Shown piece after piece: positions 1 through 10,246 of a stretch of DNA of 64,000 nucleotides. Below the pieces are notes generated by a model. The model saw only the letters and a list, made by a program, of their open reading frames with translations, made no database searches and was not told the origin of the DNA. This DNA comes from Schistocerca nitens. Taxonomy: Eukaryota; Arthropoda; Insecta; Orthoptera; Acrididae. The position numbers and the translations under genes are program-made. The first letter of the stretch is position 1. Every line of letters starts with the position of its first letter. The stretch spans positions 733,815,450 through 733,879,449 of the forward strand of contig NC_064615.1 of NCBI RefSeq assembly GCF_023898315.1. Reading direction: 5' to 3'.

Positions 1-796
1 GGCACGTTCAACAGATCCCTGGCTGTGGCTGTGCCTGGGTTTTCCATGCACGATTTTCAGTTCTGACCAAAGATTTTCGAGTTCACTTGTAAGATTATTG
101 ACAAATTCTCTATCATTATGAGACTGAAGAATGCACGGCGTCCCTACAGTTAGGAATATGTCATTCAAATGACGTTCATTTCTTCAGCCCTCTTTGATGT
201 TACCGCACGAAGGAGACCAAATTTTGTGAGAAGGTCTTGGCAAACTAGAATGAATTTCAAATTACCATCTGCTTGTGTTTCGAAATCAGTCAAATCGACT
301 TGGCATCAGCTATTCATTTCCGAATGGAGAATGGACTTTGAAACTAGCCCTCTTTTCAATTTTGTCTTCTTTTGTTGACAAACACACACTGATAAATAGA
401 GGCACATCATTTCCTTTGTGATATTGGCATATTTTTTGATGTCCCAGCTAACATCCTATCGCCACCACCATGACCCACAGCTACATGAGTTGCGTCATCA
501 ACTGAAACAAAGAACTTTATATTCCCTTCACACCGTACAATGAGTTTTTTCACATCACCAATTTTCAAAACAGCAAGTCGTTTCAGTCTTCTTCTTTGTA
601 ATGATGTTCTTTATTCCAACTTTTCCGCGTCTCCTACTTGGTTAACCAAATCCGGATATTCGTCTACTGATAACACATTATAATAAGAAGACTTTTCATT
701 TTCTGTCTGCAAAATTTCCTCCAGAAACTTTCCTCTCCACAGCTTTTTATTGGCTTGTCTACTACACGAATGATCATCCATGATGAAACGCCTCAC
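1..796 (-). pseudogene. Degenerate Ginger/KRBA2-type integrase, copy 1 (runs off left edge)
   Basis: A transposon integrase remnant read on the minus strand, starting near 796 and leaving the window at base 1. Its order matches the KRBA2/Ginger-like integrases common in arthropods: an N-terminal part with LSVDEYPDLVNQV (about 660), a zinc-binding region, then the core (FLTVGTPCILQS, REFVNNLTSEL, KIVHGKPRHSHSQGSVERA) between about 180 and 1. The normally conserved SDNGREF motif reads SHNDREF, so a catalytic-region residue is altered, and several frameshifts and stops break the frame. It is not a functional gene. A second copy of the family lies at 3130..5500. Family assignment is from motif recall; the exact class (Ginger versus another gypsy-integrase-derived group) is less certain. 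Confidence 0.7.
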
Positions 797-1037
797 AATA
801 ATTATACAACGATTATAATAAAATCATTTAAACGCAACTGTCAACTTAACAAGCGCACTCGTCGATGCGAAATACCGTTCAAAACAAAGAACAGTGCGAG
901 AAAGCGTCGTTAAGAGGCCCAAGGGGCGAGCCGGAGATGATTTGGAGATTCCCCATTCGTTCAGGCAGCGACATGCGTTCCCACTAGGCAAAATTAGTTC
1001 AGACTATGACGTACCAATTAATCGTGAAACAAGTAAA

Positions 1038-1042
<5 letters not shown>

Positions 1043-1102
<60 letters not shown>
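1043..1102. repeat. (TA)n microsatellite
   Basis: About 30 uninterrupted TA units directly abut the left terminal inverted repeat of the transposon at 1103. The run may have grown from a TA target site or replaced the first few bases of that repeat. Confidence 0.95.
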
Positions 1103-1104
<2 letters not shown>

Positions 1105-1245
1105 TGTTACAAAAAGGTACGGCCCAACTTTCAGGAAACATTCCTCACACACAAAGAAAGAAAATATGTTATGTGGACATGTGTCCGGAAACACTTACTT
1201 TCCATGTTAGAGCTCATTTTATTACTTCTCTTCAAATCACATTAA

Positions 1246-2577
1246 TCATGGAATGGAAACACACAGCAACAGAACGTACCAGCGTGACTTCAAACACTTT
1301 GTTACAGGAAATGTTCAAAATGTCCTCCGCTAGCGAGGATACATGCATCCATCCTCCGTCGCATGGAATCCCTGATGCGCTGATGCAGCCCTGGAGAATG
1401 GCGTATTGTATCACAGCCGTCCACAATACGAGCACGAAGAGTCTCTACATTAGGTACCAGGGTTGCGTAGGCAAGAACTTTCAAATGCCCCCATAAATGA
1501 GTCAAGAGGGTTGAGGTCAGGAGAGCGTGGAGGCCATGGAACTGGTCCGCCTCTACCAATCCATCGGTCACCGAATCTGTTGTTGAGAAGAGTACGAACA
1601 CTTCGACTGAAATGTGCAGCGCCGCGCAGGATTAGCCGAGCGGTCTAGGGCGCTGCAGTCATGGACTGTGCGGCTGATCCCGGCGGAGGTTCGAGTCCTC
1701 CCTCGGGCATGGGTGTATGTGTTTGTCCTTAGGATAATTTACGTTAAGCAGTGTGTAAGCTTAGGGACTGATGACCTTAGCAGTTAAGTCCCATAAGATT
1801 TCACACAAATTTTTTTGAAATGTGCAGCAGCTCCATCGTGCATGAACCACATGTTGTGTCGTACTTCTAAAAGCACATGTTCTGGCAGCATAGATAGATT
1901 ATCCCGTATGAAATCATGATAACATGCTCCACTGAGCGTAGGTGGAAGGACATGGGACACAATCAAGACATCACCAACAATGTCTGCACAAAAGTTCACA
2001 GAAAATCTGTGTTGATAACGTGATTGCACAATTGCGTGCGGATTCTCGTCAGACCACATATGTTGATTGTGAACATTTACAATTTGATCACGTTGGAATG
2101 AAGCCTCATCCGTAAAGAGAACATTTGCACTGAAATGAGGATTGACACATTGTTGGATGAACCATTCGCAGAAGTGTACTCGTTAAGGCCAGTCAGCTGC
2201 TGATAGTGCCTGCACATGCTGTACATGGTACGGAAACAACTGGTTCTCCCGTAGCACTCTCCATACAGTGACGTGGTCAACGTTACCTTGTACAGCAGCA
2301 ACTTTTCCGACGCTGACATTAGGGTTATCGTCAACTGCACGAAGAATTGCCTCGTCTATTGCAGGTGTCCTCGTCGTTCTAGGTCTTCCCCAGTCGCGAG
2401 TCATAGGCTGGAGTGTTCGTGCTCCCTAAGACGCCTATCAATTGCTTCGAACGTCTTCCTGTCGGGACACCTTCGTTCTGGAAATCTCTCTCGATACAAA
2501 TGTACCACGCCACGGCTATTGCCCCGTGCTAATCCATACATCAAATGGGCATCTGCCAACTCCGCATTTGTAAACAT
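1246..2577 (-). pseudogene. DUF4817-type (IS630/Tc1-mariner-like) transposase remnant
   Basis: Starts at an ATG at 2577 with MFTNAELADAHLMYGLAR, the helix-turn-helix opening typical of DUF4817 proteins. It then has RERFPERRCPDRKTFEAIDRRL, a frameshift near 2410, and MTRDWGRPRTTRTPAIDEAI and NVSVGKVAAVQGNVDHVTVW (second HTH). The catalytic core follows: FTDEASF (first Asp, about 2120), WFMHDGAAAHF (second Asp, about 1850) and, beyond the inserted SINE, GRGGPVPWPPRSPDLNPLD (third acidic residue, about 1540). The SINE at 1621..1816 separates the second and third catalytic motifs. The frameshift and insertion mean no full protein can be made. Confidence 0.75.
1621..1816 (+). repeat. tRNA-derived SINE, family C, full length
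   Basis: A tRNA-like head with A-box 'gattagccgagcggtc' and B-box 'ggttcgagtcctcc' is followed by a tRNA-unrelated body (..cttagggactgatgacc..) and a T-rich tail. It is flanked by a perfect 12-bp target-site duplication gaaatgtgcagc (1609..1620 and 1817..1828). Inserted into the transposase at 1246..2577. A second copy of the family starts at 8923. Confidence 0.92.
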
Positions 2578-2885
2578 TACACTGACTGCAAAACCACGTT
2601 CGTGATGAACAATAACCCGTTGATGCTACGTACTGATGTGCTTGATGCTAGTACTGTAGAGCAATGAGTCGCATGTCAACACAAGCACCGAAGTCAACAT
2701 TACCTTCCTTCAATTGGACCAACTGGCGGTGAATCGAGGAAGTACAGTACATACTGACGAAACTAAAATGAGCTCTAACATGGAAATTAAGCGTTTCCCG
2801 ACATATGTCCACATAACATCTTTTCTTTATGCGTGTGTGAGGAATGTTTCCTGAAAGTTTGGCCGTACCTTTTTGTAACACCCTG

Positions 2886-3129
2886 TTCCACATATCTTGA
2901 CCACTCGAAGTAACTGTTTGTCCAGATGAAAATTCCAAAACGTTTCTAGCAAATATTCTTTAGAGGTCATGGGGACATCAACCAGCATGATTGCCTTCGT
3001 TGTAGCTTTGTTTTTTACAAAGATATGAACAGCGGTATGACTTTTTAGATGGCACCCTGTATTTTTTATTCGGTTATTCATTTCCTCTACTAAAGACCTA
3101 TTCAAAAATCTATCACAGTGTACCATTCA
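2886..3129. other. Unassigned sequence between two transposons
   Basis: No coding region is recognised. The stretch lies between the right TIR of the 1103..2885 element and the C-terminal end of the second KRBA2-type integrase. It may be a fragment of another DNA transposon, but I cannot name it. Confidence 0.4.
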
Positions 3130-4357
3130 CTGAAACACAACGTTTTTAATTACGTAACACATGCTTCAAGATTCCTTCTGCAGTTCCAAGTCAGTGAAAC
3201 CCACCTTCTGTCACGTTCATAACACCTACCAACAGAGTGCGTGAATCACATCGCCCTTTGTCGACATTTAATATCGAACTCGTACCGAGGCACCCAAAGG
3301 CACAGGAGGGCTTTTTTATCAGAATAAATTTTAATTTTCTTGGCATGAATCTGAAGGTTGAATTTCGATTCCGTTTTACTTTGAACAGCTTTCTCAATAT
3401 CGAAGCAAACACTATACGAAATGTTAACCCCATAACGTTGTACTTCATCGTCGTCACCGTCTTCAGGAGATGGTCGACAAATGGCACGAATGTTTCACCC
3501 ACACTCTTGACGTATACAAACGAGCACCGCTGGTTTTCTTTAAGCAGATGTAACAGATATAAGAAACGGAAGGTTTTTCGATACCCACACAATCGGAAGG
3601 CTCTTCGATAGCTATGGCTTCATCACTGTTTTGTTTTCCTCCATCATGGTCTGTACTCTCATCTGTATTTTCTGCAGGGAGTTGGGCCTCTTATATTGAT
3701 TCATCTTGTCTTTCTTTCTGCCGTTATATTTTTTGTACGGTCTCTCTTACTTTTTCCAGTTGTTCCTCAGTCTCTGTGTCTTGTAAAACAGTCTCAGGCG
3801 GGAACGTTCAAAAACCTCATTGAAAGTGTCCCCAGCAGAGTTAAAACCGCCATAAATTCCAAAGATGGACGCACGTCAGTTAATATCCTCTTGTAGGTTC
3901 CTGATAATTTTGACCAGATAGTGTACGTTTGCCTATTCAGGACCTCGGTCATTAAAGGAGTCAGGAAGGAAGCATGTCCCCGTTAGCTGAATGCCGGTGC
4001 CAGAGAGGACCTGTCACGCTCTTCGGATGCGGCCAGTGCGGTTCGTTCCCTTTGTTTCCTATTGGTTGAAACAACGGAGGCGTAGGGACAGTATCTTCCT
4101 CAGCAGTAGCAGAGGTGTTACATAGCGCGTAAGCCACAACGACTTATGACTGAACCATATACGATAAACTATTAAAGAAAAGTTCGAGCGGTTCCCTATA
4201 TTAGCTGGGCGACCTCTACTTGCAACTCTTCCAAGTGACGACCGGCAGTCTGTTCGTGTTAATGGACGGCTGTTGATGAACATTATCCCGCACAGTCCAA
4301 CTCCATCTCATAAAATTCTACAGTGAGACCAGTTTTTCGTCGAGAATTTTGGCCACA

Positions 4358-4440
4358 GACTGAGATGGCGCAGTGATCATCATACTGGCGTCGCATTTAG
4401 GAAGACGACTGTTCAAATTCGCGTCCGGCCATCCAGATCG
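4358..4440 (+). repeat. SINE fragment, family D
   Basis: Contains the tRNA-like A-box 'tggcgcagtga', the block 'aggaagacgactgttcaaattc' split as A-to-B spacer and B-box, and 'gcgtccggccatcc'. These match the heads of the family D copies at 54389 and 7488. Truncated at its 3' end; lies inside the KRBA2-type integrase remnant. Confidence 0.6.
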
Positions 4441-5312
4441 TCTAGAGATCTACGCTAGCTTTGCCGCCAAACTGAGCTTTGTATGGTGACCTGTTAATCC
4501 CAGAATCAAAGCCTCTGTTTTTCATAAGTTGAACGAACCGCGGCCCGTAATTCCAGCAGCTAGTTTTTTCATCTTGCTTCCAAGCACACAGCATATGTTC
4601 AATGTCCTGATGTGCTCCTTCGACGCTCTCCTCACTTTGCGAGTGGCGTTGCTTAACATCTGGTTGGATCCCTGAAAGTGTTTTCTAATACGAGTACGTT
4701 TCCGTGTCGTATCGTTATGGGCGATTTTCAAGGTGGGCCAACACTACTTTAGGCTGCCTACCACATAGTTTGCAAATTCCCTGCCGTTACTGGGCTGTAG
4801 AATCGTTGGAACACCAAGCGATGGAAATATGTCAGTCATGTTGTAGGCTACTTCTTCCGCTCTCTGTGGTTTCAGAGCGGTGAGAACAACAAACTTAGTG
4901 AAACGATCTTGTTAGACCATTGTAAACTTGTACTCTCCATCAGAATAGGGCTGAAAATTTGCGACTTCGACCAAGCAACGGTAACCGAATTGCGAAAAAA
5001 AACATTGGCTTGACCGCAACTTTTTTAATACTATTTTGCTCCTCTTGCAAGGTTCACAAAGGTGAGTGTACAGCTCATTATCGGACGGGTAATGTTCTTA
5101 TATTTGGGTGAATATTTTTTCAGCATCTTTATCTGTCTCCTGTGACCAATAGTCAAATGAGAATTATGAAATATATCAAATAACTCGGAGTCCACGACGT
5201 AAAATTAAATAGCACTCGTACCTTCTCCAACAGAATAGACCGACTTAATCTTATTGTCAACCATCATTATGTCAGAGTGTTTCGGCAGCCAATAGTACCA
5301 TGGTTCCTTATT

Positions 5313-5443
5313 GGCTCTGAGCACTATGGGACTCAACTGCTGTGGTCATCAGTCCCCTAGAACTTAGAACTACTTAAACCTAACTAACCTAAGGACATAA
5401 CACACATCCATGCCCGAGGCAGGATTCGAACCTGCGACCGTAG
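5313..5443 (-). repeat. tRNA-derived SINE, family A (5'-truncated)
   Basis: On the minus strand it carries the tRNA-like B-box (ggttcgaatcctgcc in reverse) and the body block 'gagcactatgggact'. Flanked by a perfect 11-bp target-site duplication ggttccttatt (5302..5312 and 5444..5454). The tRNA-like head is cut off just inside the A-box region. Confidence 0.92.
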
Positions 5444-5502
5444 GGTTCCTTATTCTCAGCCATTTTTGCCCTTTTGACTTTGCTGACTAACTTTCAGTAA
5501 AC

Positions 5503-5762
5503 TGCCTATTGGCTTCTGTCTCGGGTTCTTCGGCCGACGTTCATCTAGTGATTTTTCTGACGTTTCGCCAGCACGAGTGGCTGGCATTGTCAAAGCTTCA
5601 CCCTCCATTGCCGGTGGTGAACTGGAGCCGAGCTCGGATCCAGTTCACCACCGGCAATGGAGGGTGAAGCTTTGACAATGCCAGCCACTCGTGCTGGCGA
5701 AACGTCAGAAAAATCACTAGATGAACGTCGGCCGAAGAACCCGAGACAGAAGCCAATAGACA
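5503..5762. repeat. Near-perfect palindrome, two ~123-bp arms, Penelope-repeat-like
   Basis: The left arm (5503..5625) and right arm (5640..5762) are inverted copies with very few mismatches, around a 14-bp spacer (agccgagctcggat). Each arm contains 'ccagccactcgtgctggcga' followed by 'aacgtcag', the conserved stem and GAAAC block of Penelope-like element terminal repeats. It therefore looks like two terminal repeats fused head to head with the body of the element lost. The open frame of 82 codons through it is a by-product of the palindrome. The Penelope assignment is inference from the motif; the palindrome is seen directly. Confidence 0.85.
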
Positions 5763-6295
5763 GTTTGTCAACAAGTGGCCACGAAAGCCTTAACAACTTT
5801 GCAACTTCCGGTAAATGGTTTTGGTTAGGAAAACACAATTTATAGCAGCACTGGCCCTTAATTGAAAAAATTCACCACAGAACCATCGTAACATGTAAAC
5901 GTGACGTGATTCCTATCTTGGCACTAGACTTACTTCCGACATGGCGATACAAGACCACCGGCAAAGGACGACGGAGAGCGTCCATGGAACTTCAGCCGGA
6001 TTCTATACAGTGGAGAACTATTATAGCGACATCCGTGGCGTTATAGTTGAACTCCGTACAACAATACGCTGCCTAAGCAACTATTAAAATCCCGAGCGCC
6101 ACTTGCTACACTAGTGGCGGGAGACAATGGCAGGATTAGGCATATTCTATATTTTGCCAGCAGACAATCCAGCAAAATATACAACGTCCAGCAACATATA
6201 AAACATCAATCTTTTCATACTTTGACGTTCCATTTTTGGCATTCTATACGTTAACTACACATTCTATAGAATCCCAGATTTCACACAATGCCGAG
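5763..6295. other. No gene recognised
   Basis: Unique-looking, moderately AT-rich sequence without a recognisable exon, TIR or tRNA-like block. Confidence 0.5.
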
Positions 6296-6299
6296 TGTG

Positions 6300-6430
<131 letters not shown>

Positions 6431-6723
6431 GTAGTCTCGTGCAACAGTTGATTTTACTACTAATACTACAGTAATGTTAATGATTTATAACAATACTTGT
6501 TTCAATTACTCAGTCTTAGACGCTGATAATCCCGCTGTTGCTCGCTTTTTTCAACTATAGAACACTCACAACACTCTCAGTGGCACGAAGCACAAATGTA
6601 CGTTCAAACGACTCATTTTGAGGTAATAAATGGCATGGATTTAAGTCTTCTATTCTTGCTTGAGCTTATGAAGAAAAAATATTCTTATTTAATGTCAGTC
6701 AGTGCTATGTTAGGGCAACAAAA

Positions 6724-6918
6724 CGGTTCAAATGGCTCTGAGCACTATGGGACTTAGCATCTGAGGTCATCAGTCCCCTAGAACTTACAACTACTTACAC
6801 TTAACTAACCTAAGGACATCACACACATCATGCCCGAGGTAGGATACGAACCTGCGACCGTAGCGGTCGCGCGGATCCAGACTGAAGTGCCTAGAACCGC
6901 TCGGCCACAACGGCCGGC
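6724..6918 (-). repeat. tRNA-derived SINE, family A, near full length
   Basis: Runs from 'ggttcaaatggctctgagc' to 'cacaacggccggc', which in reverse is the full tRNA-like head plus body. The B-box and both ends are present. The flanks have only a loosely matching duplication (agggcaacaaaa versus aggacaaaa). Lies about 250 bp upstream of the esterase exon at 7171. Confidence 0.9.
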
Positions 6919-7170
6919 GAGGACAAAAGTGCCTCATGTTAGCTCATAACTTTGTACTTAACCATGTGCAGAATTTTCTCGCAACGGAAATAATATAATT
7001 GAAGAAATCGAAGATCAAACTAAATCCATAGATTAAAAACGAAAGTAAATAATACATTAATTCTTTAGAAAGAATTTTTGGCGTAGGCAACAGAAATAGA
7101 AGTTCGGACATCACTGAACATTAAGTGTTAATGTTATATCAGGAATCACAAATCTGTTATTTATTTTCAG

Positions 7171-7291
7171 GCGCAACTCACGGGGATGACGTACACTATT
7201 TGTTCCCGTCATCGACACTTGACCCTAATTCTCCTGAAGGAATCGTCAGAGCTCAAATGGTAGCTATGTGGGCCAATTTCGCCAAATATGA
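7171..7291 (+). CDS. Carboxylesterase gene A, penultimate exon (catalytic His)
   Basis: A splice acceptor (ttattttcag, 7161..7170) precedes 121 coding bases that end at a consensus GTAAGT donor (7292). The entry phase leaves two bases of a codon and the exit phase leaves two bases. The product reads ATHGDDVHYLFPSS, then NSPEGIVRAQMVAMWANFAK. This is the segment of insect carboxylesterases and juvenile-hormone-esterase-like enzymes (alpha/beta-hydrolase fold) carrying the catalytic histidine (codon 7179..7181) of the Ser-Glu/Asp-His triad. Upstream exons with the nucleophile serine are outside the window. The exit phase joins perfectly to the exon at 21305. No stop or frameshift is present, so the gene appears functional. 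Substrate cannot be told. Confidence 0.9.
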
Positions 7292-7487
7292 GTAAGTAAT
7301 ACGTTTATTAAAAATAGTATTTTAATGATTACAGTAATTATGATGTAGTAGCGTCGAATTACTCTATGAAGCAATCCAACAGAACATTCAGAAATACTCC
7401 AGGCATCAGTGTACTGACAACAAGTTTAATTTATTACACACAATATACTACAAGTTCAGAACTGATACAGAGTACTCCTAACACTCT

Positions 7488-7715
7488 GTGAGTACTGGGC
7501 TCGCATTCAGGAGGACGATGATTCAGATCGCGTTGGCCATCATAATTTAAAGTTTTTCGTGATCTCCCTGAAACCATTGAAGCAAATGCCGGTGTGGCTC
7601 ATTTGAAAGGGTACGGCAGATTTCCTCTCCGTTTTGGAAAACCCTTCGAATTTGTGTTCCATTTCAAATGACCTCACTGTCGACGCGACGTTAAATCCTA
7701 AGCTTTCTTCCTTTG
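7488..7715 (+). repeat. SINE, family D (5'-truncated)
   Basis: Shares 'ctcgcattcaggaggacga', 'tttgaaagggtacggca' and the 3' body 'atgacctcactgtcgacg' with the family seen at 54389. The start of the tRNA-like head is missing. Located in the last intron of esterase gene A. Confidence 0.7.
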
Positions 7716-8072
7716 TTTACAACTTCCAACATTGCTGTTCCAGGTGGCAATATGTTTATGCAGTCGAAGTGTCTGACAGCATAATCATCGAGATGACGAC
7801 TGCGATTCATATTAAATGCAGAACAAATGAAGGATTGTGTATTTACTGTGTAATAACTTGATTAAAGACGTGAATCTAAACGTTCAATGTTTATTGAGTT
7901 GATATATTTGGCCGAAGACCAGCCGACGATGTTGAAGGAGTTTGCTGTTTGCTCAGTGTGAAATATGCTCTGTAAAGCATATCGCTACACGTACCTGCTG
8001 TATTTAGTCCACGTTGATGTGTGTCAGTAGCTTTTCTGGGGAGATTTTTAGACGTCACGGCCGACAGGTAAC
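7716..8072. other. Intron sequence, nothing recognised
   Basis: Part of the long last intron of esterase gene A; no repeat family or exon recognised. Confidence 0.5.
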
Positions 8073-8922
8073 TACACTACTGGCCATTAAAATTGCTACA
8101 CCAAGAAGAAATGCAGATGGTATTCAATGGACAAATATATTATACTAGAACTGACATGTGATTACATTTTCACGCAATTTGGGTGCATAGATCCTGAGAA
8201 ATCAGTACCTAGAACAATCACCTCTGGCCGTAATAACGGAATTGATACGCCTGGGCATTGAGTCAAATAGAGCTTGGATGGCGCGTACAGGTACAGCTGC
8301 CCATGCAGCTTCAACACGATACCACATTTCATCAAGAGTAGTGACTGGCGTATTGTGACGAGCCAGTTGCTCGGGCACCATTGGCAAGACGTTTTAAATT
8401 GGTGAGAGATCTGGAGAATGTGCTGGCCAGGGCAGCATTTGAACATTTTCTGTATCCAGAAAGGCCCGTACAGGACCTGCAACATGCGGTCGTGCATTAT
8501 CCTGCTGAAATGTAGGGTTTCGCGGAGATCGAATGAAGGGTAGAGCCACGGGTCGTAACACATCTGAAATGTAACGTCCACTGCTCAAAGTGCCGTCAAT
8601 GCGAACAAGAGGTGACCGAGACGTGTAACCAATGGCACCCCATACCATCACGCCGTGTGATACGCCAGTATGGCGATGAATACACACTTCCAGTGTGCGT
8701 TCACCGCGATGTCGCCAAACATGGATGCTACCATCATGATGCTGTAAACAGAACCTGGATTCATCCGAAAAAAAAGACGTTTAGCTGTTCGTGCACCCAG
8801 GTTCGTCGTTGAGTACACCATCGCAGGCGCTCCTGTCTGTGATGCAGCGTCAAGTGTAACTGCAGCCATGGTCTGCGAGGTGATATTCCATGCTGCTGCA
8901 AACGTCGTCGAACTGTTCGTGC

Positions 8923-9130
8923 CGCGCTGGATTAGCCGCGCGGTCCAAGGCACTACAGTCATGGACAGTGCGGCTGGTCTCGGCGGAGGTTCGAGTCCTC
9001 CCTCGGGCATGGGTGTGTGTGTTTGTCCTTAGGATAATTTTGGTTAAGTAGTGTGTAAGCTTAGGGACTGATGACCTTAGCAGTTCAGTCCCATAAGATT
9101 TCACACACATTTGAACATTTTTTTAACTGT
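8923..9130 (+). repeat. tRNA-derived SINE, family C
   Basis: Same family as 1621..1816, with A-box 'gattagccgcgcggtcc' and B-box 'ggttcgagtcctcc'. The target-site duplication is aactgttcgtgc, with the left copy at 8911..8922 and the right copy displaced to 10340..10351. A Penelope-like element landed later in the SINE's T-tail/right duplication (tail and partial duplication atttttttaactgt at 9117..9130). This fixes the order of the insertions. Confidence 0.9.
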
Positions 9131-9210
9131 GACTCTTGAAATTTTCCCGGCGTATCGAATATTCCATAAGATTTCGGGATTGCAGCCGGATCTCATCGAC
9201 TTCTTTCCAC

Positions 9211-9245
9211 GATATTTCGGCTGCCAACCTTACAGCCGTCTTCAG
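9211..9245 (-). ncRNA. Candidate hammerhead ribozyme core, left Penelope repeat
   Basis: Minus strand reads CTGAAGA, a stem II CGGCTG with loop taaggttgg and CAGCCG, then GAAA within that pairing, followed by TATC. This matches the type I hammerhead order CUGANGA - stem II - GAAA - NUH. Penelope-like terminal repeats are known to carry such minimal hammerheads with a tiny stem III. Self-cleavage is not shown. Confidence 0.55.
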
Positions 9246-9272
9246 GCGAGTGTTTGACACTGGAGATTGCTA

Positions 9273-9767
9273 TTTTTTTTTTCTTTATTGAATTTCAATT
9301 CCCCCCGAAGGGGGCGAGCTGGCAGCAGCTGACTACGCCGCTCTGCAGCCTACAGAATTTGTGTTAAAAAGAGGAAGATAATAAAAAATAACAGTTGGCG
9401 ATAAAATCGGTGACTTAAAGGTAAAATGGCAGAAAATTCTAGAACTGAAAACATAAAACACATGGGTGATGATGCTAAGATAATACACAAGAAGCAGAAA
9501 AATAACAGACAGACAGTTAAAAAAACACGGCGACAGTCTGGTTTCTGTTCGCAAGATATAAAATGCACACCCAGCGACAGCATAATTTCCGTTCGCAACA
9601 CTGTGGAAAGACGCACAACACTGAACACTCACTGAAACACGGCACTAAAAAGTTGGCACAAATATGACATACCACAGCCGAGAGCAGGTGGGGGGGAAAC
9701 TGGACAGATGATGAAGAAAATAAAAAAGGGGGGGAAGGAGAAGAAAAGTGAAGGGTGGGAGGGGGGG
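9273..9767 (-). repeat. 5'-truncated Jockey-like LINE, 3' end only
   Basis: A minus-strand insertion with its A-tail as poly-T at 9273..9285, followed by 'gaatttcaattcccccc' and 'ggggcgagctggcagc', the 3'-terminal block shared with the LINEs at 57473 and 58358. It has a clean target-site duplication agattgcta (9264..9272 and 9768..9776). The uninterrupted site is preserved in the opposite Penelope arm near 10225. Mostly 3' untranslated sequence; no RT motif. Confidence 0.82.
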
Positions 9768-9978
9768 AGATTGCTAGTGCAAGTCGCTCTATTTATACTT
9801 AAAAGTGCCGCAGGCGCGCATGCGCAAGTTACCGTAGCATGCGCGCCACCTGTCGATTCCAAGGCCCTCTACAATATTACTGCATCTATGGAGCGCCAAC
9901 GAATGCATGAAAAAAGTAAAACATGCACACAGATGTGTCCAAAACAATAAAAGGAAAATTTCAATATTAAATTTAAAA

Positions 9979-10185
9979 TTACTTGTCGCTCGACATGTCA
10001 GAAGCCATAAAAAGTTTTCTTTTGGTTGAAATTAAAGAAATCAACGGGTCCCAGGCCTTATTCAATAAAAAGCCGCCATCACGATTAATGAGATTTTCCG
10101 CTAAACGTATTTCGACGGATTCCTTCACAACTGAATCCCAGAAGGATCTCGATGGGGCCAAGATTTTCGTGGCCGAATAATCCAC
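9979..10185 (-). pseudogene. Penelope-like element ORF, C-terminal piece after GIY-YIG
   Basis: Reads ATKILAPSRSFWDSVVKESV, EIRLAENLINRDGGF and LNKAWDPLISLI. The same segment in the element at 60009..60704 is ASASRYWDCVLKESIEIRL and INRDKGFPLSKTWNPIL, so this is the end of a Penelope RT/endonuclease protein. Only about 65 residues remain; the RT and most of the GIY-YIG domain are gone. Confidence 0.8.
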
Positions 10186-10246
10186 AGTATGTCCTGTGTA
10201 TAAATAGAGCGACTTGCACTAGCAATCTCCAGTGTCAAACACTCGC

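Larger units (their letters stand above)
1103..2885 (-). mobile_element. TIR DNA transposon with ~90-bp terminal inverted repeats, DUF4817-type transposase
   Basis: The left end (1103..1195) and right end (about 2795..2885) are inverted copies of each other over roughly 90 bp. Shared blocks include 'ggtgttacaaaaaggtacgg', 'caggaaacattcctcacac' and 'atgttatgtggacat'. The right end reads cagggtgttac outward; the left has lost its first bases to the adjoining (TA)n run. The interior carries a degenerate transposase on the minus strand, itself split by a SINE at 1621..1816. Long TIRs around a DDE transposase make this a cut-and-paste element, now inactive. No target-site duplication could be read because of the microsatellite. 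Confidence 0.8.
3130..5500 (-). pseudogene. Degenerate Ginger/KRBA2-type integrase, copy 2
   Basis: Read from high to low coordinates. Zinc-binding part: IKSVYSVGEGTSAI, VDSELFDIFHNSHLTIGHRR, KKYSPKYKNITRPIMSCTL (about 5270 to 5080). Core: GYRCLVEVANFQPYSDGEYK, TKFVVLTALKPQRAEEVAYN, FPSLGVPTILQPSNGREFAN (about 4990 to 4760). After a frame change: RHSQSEESVEGAHQDIEHML and FVQLMKNRGFDSGINRSPYK (about 4650 to 4480). A likely C-terminal piece (VDKGRCDSRTLLVGVMNV, then LGTAEGILKHVLRN) ends near 3140. The catalytic SDNG reads PSNG. It is interrupted by a SINE at 5313, a SINE fragment at 4358 and roughly 0.7 kb of unassigned sequence (about 3600..4300). Multiple stops; non-functional. Confidence 0.68.

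Noticed and set aside
3890-3935. TIR-like end resembling a Tc1-type terminus (ccagatagtg followed by ta)
   Set aside because: No matching inverted end was found to the left, so a separate element could not be supported.
5380-5440. tRNA-like A/B boxes at this and about a dozen other places (for example 1640, 8940, 14090, 16490, 20660, 38210, 39860, 53100, 54400)
   Set aside because: All belong to SINE or SINE-like elements with bodies, tails and mostly clear target-site duplications; no free-standing tRNA gene with a complete cloverleaf was seen.
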